Shown piece after piece: positions 1 through 7,981 of a stretch of 46,505 nt of DNA (its first letter is position 1; each line of letters opens with the position of its first letter). The position numbers and the translations under genes were made by a program. Below the pieces are notes generated by a model. The model had not been told where the DNA came from. It saw nothing but the letters and a program-made list of their open reading frames with translations, and searched no databases. Source of the stretch: Minisyncoccota bacterium (lineage in GTDB: Bacteria > Patescibacteriota > Minisyncoccia > Phycocordibacterales > UBA918). Location of the stretch: assembly GCA_021129515.1 (NCBI GenBank), contig JAJOLD010000001.1, positions 1 to 46,505 on the forward strand. Reading direction: 5' to 3'.

Positions 1-491
1 AAAACATGCTTGCTGTGGTTGTAGAAGCTATGAAGGAGATGTGGGAGGTTGTGACTGGCAACCAAGAAAAGATTGAGACCCTTGAAGGTCGTATAGAGGC
101 ACTGGAAGCCGCACTCGATGTTGAACCTCCTGAGTCAGACGACCAGGAAGACAATGAAGAAAGCGAAGAGGAGACTAATTCAGAAACCGAAACAGATGAT
201 GGTGGGGAAGAAAATACTGCAACAACTCCTGACGAAGTAGTGAACGAAGAAGAAAGTGCCGGCTCTGACGTATCAGAAGAAGATTCAGAGCAAGAAACTG
301 AAGACACTGAATCTGAGACTATTGAAGAAAATGAAGAAGATGCCGCAGAGGAAGAGTCTGAAGCAGATGAGGCGGAATCAGAAGCTGAAGAAATCGAGGA
401 GGAAGTAATTGCGGATGATTCTGAAGAGATTGAAGAAGGCGCAATAGAATCTGACGATGTTGAAACTGAAGAAGGGGAGTCAGAAGAGTAA
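1..491 (+). CDS. C-terminal part of an acidic protein, 5' end outside the window
   Basis: The reading frame is open at the window edge, so the ATG at 6 is probably internal. The visible part starts with a short helical stretch (VVVEAMKEMWEVVTGNQ) and a heptad-like coiled coil (IETLEGRIEALEAAL). About 120 residues follow that are almost only Glu, Asp, Ser and Thr, with no hydrophobic segment. The start resembles the end of tail-fibre-like proteins with C-terminal intramolecular chaperones (peptidase S74 type) that are common in Patescibacteria, but the diagnostic domain would lie upstream and is not visible. The acidic tail suggests an extracellular or cation-binding end. A perfect palindrome starts 14 nt after the stop. 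The existence of the gene is fairly sure; the family is a guess. Confidence 0.6.
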   Translation, partial: NMLAVVVEAMKEMWEVVTGNQEKIETLEGRIEALEAALDVEPPESDDQEDNEESEEETNSETETDDGGEENTATTPDEVVNEEESAGSDVSEEDSEQETEDTESETIEENEEDAAEEESEADEAESEAEEIEEEVIADDSEEIEEGAIESDDVETEEGESEE

Positions 492-505
492 AAATATATA
501 GGTCA

Positions 506-538
506 CCAAGTGTCCTAGGGGACCCCTAGGACACTTGG
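506..538. repeat. Perfect palindrome at left side of the transposase gene
   Basis: Two 16-nt arms (506-521 and 523-538) pair perfectly around a single A at 522. The inner part, TGTCCTAGGGG and its complement, is the same as in the palindrome at 1206-1246 on the other side of the transposase gene, while the outer part differs (CCAAG here, CCTAA there). The paired outer bases have changed together, so the hairpin itself seems to be kept. It is probably the transposase recognition element (REP-like) and may also act as a hairpin at the 3' end of the upstream transcript. There is no clear U-tract. Confidence 0.85.
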
Positions 539-565
539 AAAATTTAATACTCTGCAAGAAAAAAT

Positions 566-1222
566 ATGCAGCGTAGTATTACATTTGAACCAGGTGAGTT
601 TTATCACATTTATAATAGAGGCATAGATAAGCGTAAGATATTTTTTAGTGCGGGCGACTGGACACATTTTCAAAGATTGATGTGGGTACGAAACATAGAA
701 AATGTACACGTAAGAGCAGATAGATTAAAAAGCTTCGATGAAAAACTAAATGCATCAAAATCTACATATGTAGATATTTGTGCATATGCACTCATGGATA
801 ACCACTTTCATTTTTTGCTCAAGGAAAAGAAAGAGGGAGGTATAAGTAAGTTTATGGGTAAATTACTTACTTCATACTCGATGTATATGAATAAGAAATA
901 TGACCGAAGCGGTCCGCTTATGTGTAGGTCATTCAGGGCAAAACATATAGACACAGATGAATATTTACGATGGGTTCTTACCTATATACATCTTAATCCA
1001 GTAGGGAAATTGGAGTCAGATTTTGAAAAAGCAGGGATTAAACATGAAAAGGAGGCAATTAAATTTTTGTATGAATATAAGTTTACAAGCTATGCCGATT
1101 ATTGTATTGAGGAGAGAGACGCCAGTATGATACTGAACCAATCAGTATTACCGATAGAAACCGACTTGATGTGTGATATGGAATACTTGTTCACGACACT
1201 AAAAAACAACCTAATGTCCTAG
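566..1222 (+). CDS. REP-associated / IS200-like Y1 transposase (RAYT)
   Basis: This is a 218-aa HUH endonuclease of the Y1 transposase family (Transposase_17/IS200-like, RAYT branch), which nicks and rejoins single-stranded hairpin DNA. The N-terminal YHIYNRGIDKR is typical of this branch. The HUH metal site is His80-Phe-His82 in DNHFHFLL. The catalytic tyrosine is probably Tyr104 in LTSYSMYMNKKY, followed by the family motifs GPLMCRSF and YIHLNP. Length is normal for RAYTs. The gene lies between two palindromes with a common core, and its stop codon (1220-1222) lies inside the right palindrome, so gene and hairpins look like one unit. No second transposon gene, such as tnpB, is present. Gene content and AT-richness differ from the housekeeping genes next to it, which fits a mobile origin. 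Whether it still moves cannot be told. Confidence 0.9.
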   Translation: MQRSITFEPGEFYHIYNRGIDKRKIFFSAGDWTHFQRLMWVRNIENVHVRADRLKSFDEKLNASKSTYVDICAYALMDNHFHFLLKEKKEGGISKFMGKLLTSYSMYMNKKYDRSGPLMCRSFRAKHIDTDEYLRWVLTYIHLNPVGKLESDFEKAGIKHEKEAIKFLYEYKFTSYADYCIEERDASMILNQSVLPIETDLMCDMEYLFTTLKNNLMS

Positions 1223-1246
1223 GGGTCCCCTAGGACATTAGGTTGT
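1206..1246. repeat. Perfect palindrome at right side of the transposase gene
   Basis: Two 20-nt arms (1206-1225 and 1227-1246) pair perfectly around a single T at 1226. The core matches the palindrome at 506-538. The transposase stop codon TAG lies in the left arm, and the recR stop on the other strand begins 2 nt after the right arm. The hairpin therefore sits between two convergent genes and could end transcription from both sides, besides being a transposase target. Confidence 0.85.
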
Positions 1247-1248
1247 AG

Positions 1249-1869
1249 TTAGGTTTGGGTGCGGTTTTTGAGTGCGTTTTTGATGGTTTCAGGGTCGGCG
1301 TATTCGAGTTCGGAGCCGGTTGAGAGTCCTCGTCCGAGTATGGCAATGGTGAGATTGTGCTCAGTAATGATGTTTTTGAGAAGTGCTTCTACGTATCGTC
1401 CAGTATTTTCACCATCTGGATTTACTGAAAAGCCAAGAATGAGTTCTGAAAGCCCTTCTGAGACACGCTGTGTTACCAAGTGTTTAAGTGCATCTCCGCG
1501 TACCTTGCTTGTACTCTCTTCATTCAGGAGTGGTACGGTGCCTCCAAGTATGAAATAGAAACCATTGTATACACCGCCGCGTTCAATGGCTTGCATATCG
1601 GTATCGTGTTCCACAATCATGAGCTTGCTATGGTCACGCGTGGTGTCGCTGCACATGCGGCAGCGGAAGCGGTCACCTTGTGCGGTAAAAAAACAATGAC
1701 ACATTTCACATTCAACAATGCTTGTGTGGATATGTTCTATGAGTTTTGCAAGTTCTTGCGTTTGGTTTGGGTTTTCTGAAAGGAGGTGATATGCAAAACG
1801 CTTTGCCTGCCGAGCACCGATGCCTGGGAAGCGTTCGAAGTGAATGATAAGTTTTTCAAGGGTGGTCAT
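1249..1869 (-). CDS. recR: Recombination protein RecR
   Basis: This is a 206-aa protein of normal RecR length. RecR works with RecO and RecF to load RecA onto single-stranded DNA gaps. The N-terminal helix-hairpin-helix is visible in ERFPGIGARQAKRFAYHLL. A C4 zinc finger follows (CEMC and CRMC, residues about 54-73), then a Toprim domain starting at LMIVEHDTDMQAIERGG, with a late ILGRGLSTGSELEYAD motif. The ATG at 1869 starts directly before the conserved TTLEKLI. It lies 56 nt downstream of dnaB on the same strand, with a palindrome in between, so the two could be co-transcribed. It converges with the transposase gene. Confidence 0.96.
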   Translation of the reverse strand: MTTLEKLIIHFERFPGIGARQAKRFAYHLLSENPNQTQELAKLIEHIHTSIVECEMCHCFFTAQGDRFRCRMCSDTTRDHSKLMIVEHDTDMQAIERGGVYNGFYFILGGTVPLLNEESTSKVRGDALKHLVTQRVSEGLSELILGFSVNPDGENTGRYVEALLKNIITEHNLTIAILGRGLSTGSELEYADPETIKNALKNRTQT

Positions 1870-1900
1870 AGGGTAGTGAGTAGAGAGTAGTCCATCGGGT

Positions 1901-1925
1901 ACTTAATTAGTCGGACTAATTAAGT
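1901..1925. repeat. Intercistronic palindrome, copy 1 (after dnaB)
   Basis: Two 12-nt arms (1901-1912 and 1914-1925; left arm ACTTAATTAGTC) pair perfectly around one G at 1913. The palindrome begins immediately after the dnaB stop codon (minus strand) and lies between dnaB and recR. The central 23 nt recur exactly at 3473-3495 at the end of cysS. There is no T-run, so it is more like a REP-type hairpin than a classical terminator. Confidence 0.85.
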
Positions 1926-3344
1926 TTAGAAGTCGTCATCTTTGCTTGCTGCAAATGCTGCGTCCATACCGGTATGGTTTTTGTCGAGGTCGACGAAACG
2001 GACGTGCTTTTCATCGAAGTAGAGTTCGGTCATGCCGACAGCACCATTTCGGTGCTTTTCTACCAAAATTTCTGCAATATTTGGACGTTCTGCCTCTTGA
2101 TCCTTGTTCATTTTGTCTTCTCGGTGAATGAACATGACCACGTCAGCATCCTGCTCGATAGAACCTGAATCACGAAGGTCTGAAAGGCGTGGCTTACCAC
2201 CACGTTGCTCAACGGCACGCGAGAGCTGTGAGAGGGCAAGGATTGGTACATCAAGCTCGCGGGCAAGAATCTTCAGGGAGCGAGAAATCTCGGTAATTTG
2301 TTGCACCATGGAGTCGCTGGCTTTGGTTGCCGTAGGATTCATGAGTTGGAGGTAGTCGACGACGAGGAAATCAAGACCATGTTCGTTTTTAAGTCGTCGT
2401 GCAGAAGAGCGCATTTTAAGAATATTTGCACCTGGCTGGTCATCGATAAAGATGGATGCGTCAGAGAGCTTGCCCATTGCACCTTGTACTGCTTCATATT
2501 CCTCATCGCTTCTAAGGTTTCCGGTGCGAAGCTTCCAAGCATCAACACCTGCTTCTGCGGCGAGCATTCTATCGACAAGCTGTTGATCACTCATTTCGAG
2601 TGAGAAGAATCCAACGCTAGCCCCATGTCTGAGAGAGGCATTGCGGACTATGTCGAGGGCAAAGGTTGTTTTTCCCATACTGGGACGCGCGGCAAGGATA
2701 ATGAGGTCTGATTTTTGGAAGCCAGCAAGGAGGTCGTCGAGTCCATGAAACCCACTCTGTACACCACGTATTTCATGGTCGGTAGAGTTGAGCATTTCAA
2801 ACCGCTCCCACGCTTCGGTTAATGAGCTTCCGATAGGGGTGAATTTTTGTGCGGTGGGCGCGTTGGTGACGTGATAAATCTTTTTCTCTGCAACGTCCAT
2901 TGCTTCTTCTACGTTTTCAGGATCTGAATAGCCGAGTTCTGCAATTTCATCGGCTGCATAGATGAGTCCACGAAGTGTTGATTTATGTTGTACGAGTTCA
3001 GCATAATATGCCGCGTTACTTGCCGCCGGGACGGTTTCAACGAGCTCAGTGATATAACTTGCACCACCAACGCGATCAAGAAGATCACGTTTTTTGAGCT
3101 TGGTGGTAATAGAGAGTATGTCGATGGGGTCACCCTTGGTGTGGGTATCGAGAATGGCACGATAGATTTCGCGATGACCATCGGTGTAGAAGGATTCGGG
3201 GTAGACGGAGACAGAAACATCGTGCATTGCCTCAGGCTTGAGGATGATTGCACCAAGGAGTGCTCGTTCAGCATCAATGTTGTGTGGTGGCGTGCGCATA
3301 GCCTTGTGCATCACCGGAGATTTTGCTGCAGTCGTGGTAGTCAT
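1926..3344 (-). CDS. dnaB: Replicative DNA helicase DnaB
   Basis: A 472-aa hexameric helicase that unwinds DNA at the replication fork and binds primase. The N-terminal domain begins with PPHNIDAERALLGAI (about residue 19). The RecA-like C-terminal domain has Walker A AARPSMGKTTFALDI, the FFSLEMS segment, Walker B FLVVDYLQLM, and the late motifs LSQLSRAVEQRGGKPRLSDLRDSGSIEQDAD. Length and motif order are standard, and no intein is present. A plausible promoter lies upstream (TACAAT on the minus strand at 3359-3354). The 3' end is followed at once by a palindrome and then recR. The gene is complete with no sign of decay. Confidence 0.97.
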   Translation of the reverse strand: MTTTTAAKSPVMHKAMRTPPHNIDAERALLGAIILKPEAMHDVSVSVYPESFYTDGHREIYRAILDTHTKGDPIDILSITTKLKKRDLLDRVGGASYITELVETVPAASNAAYYAELVQHKSTLRGLIYAADEIAELGYSDPENVEEAMDVAEKKIYHVTNAPTAQKFTPIGSSLTEAWERFEMLNSTDHEIRGVQSGFHGLDDLLAGFQKSDLIILAARPSMGKTTFALDIVRNASLRHGASVGFFSLEMSDQQLVDRMLAAEAGVDAWKLRTGNLRSDEEYEAVQGAMGKLSDASIFIDDQPGANILKMRSSARRLKNEHGLDFLVVDYLQLMNPTATKASDSMVQQITEISRSLKILARELDVPILALSQLSRAVEQRGGKPRLSDLRDSGSIEQDADVVMFIHREDKMNKDQEAERPNIAEILVEKHRNGAVGMTELYFDEKHVRFVDLDKNHTGMDAAFAASKDDDF

Positions 3345-3353
3345 GTATGGGCT

Positions 3354-3382
3354 ATTGTATCACGCAAATGAGTTGTGATGAA
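3354..3382 (-). promoter_or_regulatory. Possible promoter of dnaB
   Basis: On the minus strand a -10 box TACAAT (3359-3354) lies 17 nt from a weak -35 TTCATC (3382-3377), and the start codon follows about 10 nt after the -10. This would give a very short leader. Only the -10 is convincing. Confidence 0.4.
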
Positions 3383-3472
3383 TTGTGCTAAAAAATGGCT
3401 TATTTCGGTTGAGTATCCACTGGATATCCTCGGTGTGTGATGTGTGTGCTCATGAATATAATGCCGCAACAG

Positions 3473-3495
3473 CTTAATTAGTCGGACTAATTAAG
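3473..3495. repeat. Intercistronic palindrome, copy 2 (overlapping the end of cysS)
   Basis: Two 11-nt arms (3473-3483 and 3485-3495; left arm CTTAATTAGTC) pair perfectly around one G. The sequence is identical to the central 23 nt of 1901-1925. On the minus strand the TAA stop codon of cysS (3493-3491) lies inside the palindrome, so the repeat supplies the stop. It separates cysS from dnaB. Confidence 0.85.
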
Positions 3496-4939
3496 TTTTG
3501 GAGATTTTTTGTCCTTGGGGTGTGTCTTCGACGGTATATCCTTTGAGGTTGAGCGCTTCTCGGAGGGTATCGGCTTCTTCCCAGTTGCGGGCAAGTCGTG
3601 CTGCTTCTCGTTGTGTGAGGAGTGTCTGAATTGCTTCAGGAATGTCAGTGTCTTCGAGGACGCCGAGCTCTCGGATGACGGTATCGGGTGTATCATTGAG
3701 GCCAAGGGCGAGTACGGAATCAATCTCTTTGAGTGTTGCTACTTTTGCACCGGGTGTGAGTGATTTGTCTTTGACAATTTCCCACATAATCGCAATTGCT
3801 TGTGGTGTATTGAGGTCGTCGTTTATGGCATGGTGAAATCGGGTGCGGTATGCCTCGTCGACAGCGCCAGCTTCATTTTTGAATTCTTCAAATATGTATC
3901 GCTTGAGTCTATAGAGTGCTTGTTTTGCACCGTCAAGTGCGTCGAAGGTGAAGTTTGCCGGTGACCGGTAGTGACTTTGGAGCAAGAAATACCGGTAACT
4001 CTCTGGACTATAACCTCTATCTGTGAGGTTTTTGAGGGTGATGCCATTTCCTAGTGATTTTGAGATTTTTTGTTCATCAATACTGATGTGCGCGTTGTGC
4101 AGCCAGTATTGTACGTATGTTTTACCGGTAATGGCTTCTGCTTGTGCTATTTCGCCATTGTGATGGGTGTGTTTGAGGTCTTCACCACCTGTATGAATGT
4201 CAATTTGTTTACCAAGTGTGGCAAATGCCATAGCAGTACACTCGATGTGCCAACCAGGGAAGCCTTTGCCCCAATCACTTTCCCAGCCAAGGAGTCCTTT
4301 TTTCCAAAGGGCAAAGTCGGCAGGATGCTTTTTCTCAGGATTGACTTCGACACGAGCACCTTCTTTTATTTTTGCGATATCGACATTGCCAATCTGTCCA
4401 TAGGTGGGGAATTTTGTAACGTCAAAATAGACGCCATCGCTAATTTCGTAAGCGTAGCCTTTTTCGACAAGGGTTTTGATGAGCTCGATTTGCTCCCCAA
4501 CATATTCGCTTGCTGGTGCATAGGTGGTTGGTGGTGTGTTGCGAAATGCTCGCGTGTCTTCTTTGAATGACGTGATATAGATTTCAGCAAGCTCGCGCAT
4601 CGCGGTAAGGGTTACTGGTTTGCCTTCACGGTGAAGTGCACGCATCATTTTATCCTCACCAGCATCACCATCATCTGAAAGGTGTCCAAAATCGGTGAAA
4701 TTGATGGTGTGCTTCACGGTATAGCCGTTGTAGGTGAGTGTTGCTTTAACGATATCTGCCAATAAGAATGCACGGAGATTACCGATATGGATATGGTCAT
4801 AGACGGTTGGTCCACATGAATACATAGTTGCAACACCGGGTTTCAGTGATGTGAATTGCAGTTTCTCACCAGTGAGTGAGTCTGAGAAATATATTGGTTG
4901 GGCTGCGGTTTCTTCTTTTTTCTTTAATATGCCAAACAT
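3491..4939 (-). CDS. cysS: Cysteinyl-tRNA synthetase
   Basis: A 482-aa class I aminoacyl-tRNA synthetase that charges tRNA-Cys. The catalytic core has the zinc-ligand motif YSCGPTVYDHIHIGN (containing the HIGH-type signature), GWHIECTAMA, HTGGEDLKHTHHNGEIAQ, and the KMSKS loop as KISKSLGNG. A C-terminal helical DALR/anticodon region ends in REALNLKGYTVEDTPQG. Length is normal. The ATG at 4939 precedes a short lysine-rich stretch (FGILKKKEE) and then the conserved YFSDSLTGE. Its stop codon is part of the repeated palindrome. It runs in the same direction as dnaB and recR, and may be the first gene of that run. Confidence 0.97.
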   Translation of the reverse strand: MFGILKKKEETAAQPIYFSDSLTGEKLQFTSLKPGVATMYSCGPTVYDHIHIGNLRAFLLADIVKATLTYNGYTVKHTINFTDFGHLSDDGDAGEDKMMRALHREGKPVTLTAMRELAEIYITSFKEDTRAFRNTPPTTYAPASEYVGEQIELIKTLVEKGYAYEISDGVYFDVTKFPTYGQIGNVDIAKIKEGARVEVNPEKKHPADFALWKKGLLGWESDWGKGFPGWHIECTAMAFATLGKQIDIHTGGEDLKHTHHNGEIAQAEAITGKTYVQYWLHNAHISIDEQKISKSLGNGITLKNLTDRGYSPESYRYFLLQSHYRSPANFTFDALDGAKQALYRLKRYIFEEFKNEAGAVDEAYRTRFHHAINDDLNTPQAIAIMWEIVKDKSLTPGAKVATLKEIDSVLALGLNDTPDTVIRELGVLEDTDIPEAIQTLLTQREAARLARNWEEADTLREALNLKGYTVEDTPQGQKISKT

Positions 4940-5080
4940 GGTTTAGGTAGCGTAGTTACGAATCAATAGTGGGGAATGCGGTTGTGGCATGGGTATATAT
5001 GCCACACGCTTAGTGGCAGCAGGGGATATGCGGTGTATGTGCAAATATATGCATATGCAGTTAATGTGTGTAGTGTATCA

Positions 5081-5117
5081 AAAAGCCGCGGGAACGCATA
5101 GCGTTCCCGCGGCTTTT
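5081..5117. terminator. Bidirectional intrinsic terminator after corA
   Basis: Perfect 17-bp arms (5081-5097 and 5101-5117) enclose a 3-nt ATA loop. The stem is GC-rich (GCCGCGGGAACGC) with A-run and T-run flanks, so it can work in both directions. It lies 15 nt downstream of the corA stop and upstream of cysS on the minus strand. The interval 4940-5080 shows no gene. Confidence 0.9.
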
Positions 5118-5132
5118 GTCTGCATGTCTTAT

Positions 5133-6071
5133 TTATAGCCACTTTTTAAACTTAAAGAATCCAAAGAATGTAAAGGCAACCACGGTCATTGCACCAAGGA
5201 TAATCCAGAAGTCTCCATCGGCACCAATGATGGGTGTTGCTTTTGTATTCATGCCGAACATAGAAGAGAAGAGGGTGAGCGGGAAGGTGACAAACGCAAG
5301 AATAGTAAATATCTTCATAATTTCATTCTGTTTGGTGGTTAGGAGGGCAGAATTGGTTTCTTTGAAGTTGTGGAGTGTTTCAAAGAGTGCCATAGTGCGG
5401 CGAATGAGGTGATAGTAGTGCATGTGCACGTCTTGTATTTGGGCGCCGTAACTCTTTTTAAAGACATGCTCAAATAATGGTTTTGCATCCCGAAACACAT
5501 CATCATGGGCTTTGAGTGTTTGTTTGAAGTTGATGAGCTTGCGGTTCATTTCAGAAATATGGAACACCATCTCGCGCTCATTGCCGTCAAAAATCTCGGT
5601 TTCGATGTCGGTCAATCGGGTCTGGATATAATCGAGTTTTGCTGCAGTGGATGCATAGAGTGCGCCGATGAGTGAAAAAAAGAGATCTGCACCGTTGAGG
5701 CGTTTTTTGTTTTTTTTGAGGGCACTTTCGATTTCAAATGCGCTTCTGAATTTGTCGATAGCCTCCATATCTTCATAGCGTATGGTGATGAGGGTGTGTT
5801 GAGAGATGACAAATTTGATTTCGTGTGGATGACGCATGTCGGTGCGACGCACAATCGGGAAGTCCATGGTCATTTTAATGAAACCATCAACCTCTGAAGC
5901 GGTACTGCGCGGTACAGGAGTGACAAAGTCGTTGGCAAGTGTTGGAGGTAGGTTGTAGGTGTCAATAAGCTCACGCACCTCTTCATTGGTGGGTGATTTT
6001 ACATCAACCCAGGTAGTTTTACCTTGAATGTGTGTTTCAATCATACGTTGTAATTTTTGATATTTTACCAT
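5133..6071 (-). CDS. corA: CorA-family Mg2+/divalent cation channel
   Basis: CorA proteins form homopentameric membrane channels that let Mg2+ or Co2+ into the cell. From the preferred start (MVKYQKLQRM, 6071) the protein is about 312 aa. An N-terminal cytoplasmic alpha/beta domain (TTWVDVKSPTNEEV) is followed by long helices (KLDYIQTRLTDIETEIF), then TM1, which ends in the signature FGMN, and TM2 (WIILGAMTVVAFTFFGFF), with a basic tail FKFKKWL. A longer frame reaches 6158, but its start would overlap the divergent protease gene, so 6071 or 6044 (MIETH) is preferred. The gene is divergent from ctpA and ends in a strong hairpin. Confidence 0.92.
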   Translation of the reverse strand: MVKYQKLQRMIETHIQGKTTWVDVKSPTNEEVRELIDTYNLPPTLANDFVTPVPRSTASEVDGFIKMTMDFPIVRRTDMRHPHEIKFVISQHTLITIRYEDMEAIDKFRSAFEIESALKKNKKRLNGADLFFSLIGALYASTAAKLDYIQTRLTDIETEIFDGNEREMVFHISEMNRKLINFKQTLKAHDDVFRDAKPLFEHVFKKSYGAQIQDVHMHYYHLIRRTMALFETLHNFKETNSALLTTKQNEIMKIFTILAFVTFPLTLFSSMFGMNTKATPIIGADGDFWIILGAMTVVAFTFFGFFKFKKWL

Positions 6072-6075
6072 GTTG

Positions 6076-6106
6076 TTGTACGTCAAAAAGTTATTTTTTG
6101 TATAAA
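6076..6106 (+). promoter_or_regulatory. Likely promoter of the ctpA-type gene
   Basis: A -10 box TATAAA (6101-6106) follows TTGTAC (6076-6081) at a rather long 19-nt spacing. The start codon at 6126 lies about 20 nt downstream. The region between divergent corA and ctpA is so short that their promoters must overlap. Confidence 0.45.
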
Positions 6107-6125
6107 TAGTGATGAATGTGCGATA

Positions 6126-7433
6126 ATGCAACCATCTATGCATACAACCCACACACAAACACCAGAGACCGGTGATACAAACGCGGAAGCACCGTCAACA
6201 ACACCTACAGAACAACGTGCTGCGCGGTGGTCACTGCTTGGTGTTGGACTTGCTGTGCTCTTTGCCTCAGCAACGTTTTTCTCAGGATTTCATATGGGGT
6301 CAGGTGCGCGACTGGAGGCGAGTATTGGTTCGTGGTTTGTGGGCGCGCATGCAGAAGAATCTTCATCAGAATTGGGTGAATTTTGGAATGTGTGGCAGTT
6401 GTTGGAGGATAAATTTGTCTCAGCAACTACTTCAGACGCACTCACCCATGAGGAAAAGATATGGGGTGCAATCGGCGGATTGGTAGATTCGTATGGTGAT
6501 CCATATACCGTGTATTTGCCACCTGAGGATGCAGAAATGTTTGATGAAGATATCTCAGGAAACTTTAGTGGTGTGGGTATGGAGGTTGGTATTCGTGATG
6601 ATGTACTGACGGTTATTGCGCCACTTCCTGATACACCTGCCGAACAGGCAGGACTCCATGCTGGTGATCGGATTGTGAAGATTGATGACACTACTACAGA
6701 CGGTATGAGTATTGATGCAGCGGTGCGACTTATTCGTGGTGCGCGTGGTACGGATGTGGTCCTCACCATTTATCGAAAAGGAGATGCTGAATTTACAGAA
6801 ATTACCGTCACTCGTGACACTATTACTATCCCAACGATTAAGACAGAAACACGAGAGGGGGTATTTATTATCTCGCTCTATAGTTTTAATGCGCTTGCTG
6901 ACAGTGAGATGCAGCGTGCGCTTCGCGATTTTGTACGGAGCGATGCAACCAAGCTCGTGCTTGATGTGCGCGGTAATCCGGGCGGATTTTTGCAGAGCGC
7001 GGTGTCCATTGCGAGTTATTTCTTGTCAACGGGTACGGTAGTGGTGCGCGAGAGCTTTGGTGAAGGACTTCGCGAAGATGTCTATCGCAGCAATGGTCGT
7101 GTATTGGGTTCATTTGCGCCTGAAGCAATGGTGGTCTTGATTGATGGTGGGTCTGCGTCTGCATCTGAGATTCTTGCGGGTGCACTCAGTGAACATGGTG
7201 TTGCGACACTTATTGGCGCACAAACCTTTGGTAAAGGGTCAGTGCAAGAATTGGTAGAGTTGAAGGATGGTTCGTCACTTAAAGTGACAGTAGCGCGGTG
7301 GCTGACCCCTGAGGGTGTTTCTATTTCAGAAGCGGGATTGACCCCAGACATCGAGGTGGAGCGAACTCCTGATGATCGTATGAACGACATCGACCCACAG
7401 CTTGATGAAGCTATTAATTTCCTCAACCGATAG
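6126..7433 (+). CDS. ctpA: Carboxy-terminal processing protease (S41, CtpA-type)
   Basis: A membrane-anchored serine protease that trims or degrades exported proteins. From the start at 6126 (MQPSMHTTHTQ; 6138 is the alternative) it has 435 aa. The order is: a short cytoplasmic part, a TM/signal anchor (SLLGVGLAVLFASATFF), an N-terminal helical region with GGLVDSYGDPYTVYLPPEDA, a PDZ domain (FSGVGMEVGIRDDVLTVIAPLPDTPAEQAGLHAGDRI begins it), and the S41 domain with LDVRGNPGGFL, the serine in GSASASEILAG and the general-base lysine in TFGKGSVQEL. All key residues are present and the length is typical. It may process the many exported proteins encoded downstream, but this is only inference. Confidence 0.95.
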   Translation: MQPSMHTTHTQTPETGDTNAEAPSTTPTEQRAARWSLLGVGLAVLFASATFFSGFHMGSGARLEASIGSWFVGAHAEESSSELGEFWNVWQLLEDKFVSATTSDALTHEEKIWGAIGGLVDSYGDPYTVYLPPEDAEMFDEDISGNFSGVGMEVGIRDDVLTVIAPLPDTPAEQAGLHAGDRIVKIDDTTTDGMSIDAAVRLIRGARGTDVVLTIYRKGDAEFTEITVTRDTITIPTIKTETREGVFIISLYSFNALADSEMQRALRDFVRSDATKLVLDVRGNPGGFLQSAVSIASYFLSTGTVVVRESFGEGLREDVYRSNGRVLGSFAPEAMVVLIDGGSASASEILAGALSEHGVATLIGAQTFGKGSVQELVELKDGSSLKVTVARWLTPEGVSISEAGLTPDIEVERTPDDRMNDIDPQLDEAINFLNR

Positions 7434-7476
7434 TCTGGTAATGGATGTGCGCAGTACAATGCTTCTGCGCTGCATG

Positions 7477-7505
7477 TTGGACTCTAGCTCGTTCTTTGGT
7501 ATGAT
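7477..7505 (+). promoter_or_regulatory. Promoter of the rplI-cyclophilin operon
   Basis: The -35 TTGGAC (7477-7482) and the -10 TATGAT (7500-7505) are separated by exactly 17 nt, a good sigma-70 match. A small GC hairpin (GCGCAG 7449-7454 with CTGCGC 7465-7470) lies just upstream and may end the ctpA transcript. Confidence 0.7.
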
Positions 7506-7538
7506 ATCGCGAACTGAAGCGTTAATTTAATTGAAACT

Positions 7539-7979
7539 ATGAAAGTAATTCTGTTACAAAATGTGGCCCGTATTGGTCAAAAATTTGAAGTAAAGGATGT
7601 GCCTGATGGGCATGCGCTCAATTTTTTGATTCCACGGAAGCTGGCCGAACCAGCAACCGCACACAGTCTTCGCCGTCTCCAAAAAAAGGCTGATAAAACT
7701 GCTGCTGATACCGCAACTGCGGATGCTGCCTTTACGGCGTTGCTTGAAACGCTTGGTGGGGAGTCGGTATCACTTGCGGTCGAGGCAAACGAACAAGGAC
7801 ACCTATTTAAGGGTATTAAGGCAGAGGATATTGCTGCACATATGGCGACCTTGGGACATGCGGTAGCTGCAACTGCGATTGTGCTTGATACACCAATTAA
7901 AGAGGTGGGTGCGCATGACATTACATTGACACACGGAGCGCATACGGGAGTCTTTACCCTTACGGTAACTAAGAAATAA
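7539..7979 (+). CDS. rplI: Ribosomal protein bL9
   Basis: A 146-aa protein of normal L9 length that binds 23S rRNA near the L1 stalk. The N-terminal domain is clear: MKVILLQNVARIGQKFEVKD and the GHALNFLIPRKLAEPAT segment. A Lys/Ala-rich linker helix follows (about residues 44-75), then a C-terminal domain ending in HTGVFTLTVTKK. A good promoter lies upstream, with no clear Shine-Dalgarno site. The next gene starts 2 nt after the stop, so the two form an operon. As far as I recall, some CPR lineages lack bL9, so its presence is taxonomically informative. Confidence 0.95.
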   Translation: MKVILLQNVARIGQKFEVKDVPDGHALNFLIPRKLAEPATAHSLRRLQKKADKTAADTATADAAFTALLETLGGESVSLAVEANEQGHLFKGIKAEDIAAHMATLGHAVAATAIVLDTPIKEVGAHDITLTHGAHTGVFTLTVTKK

Positions 7980-7981
7980 GT

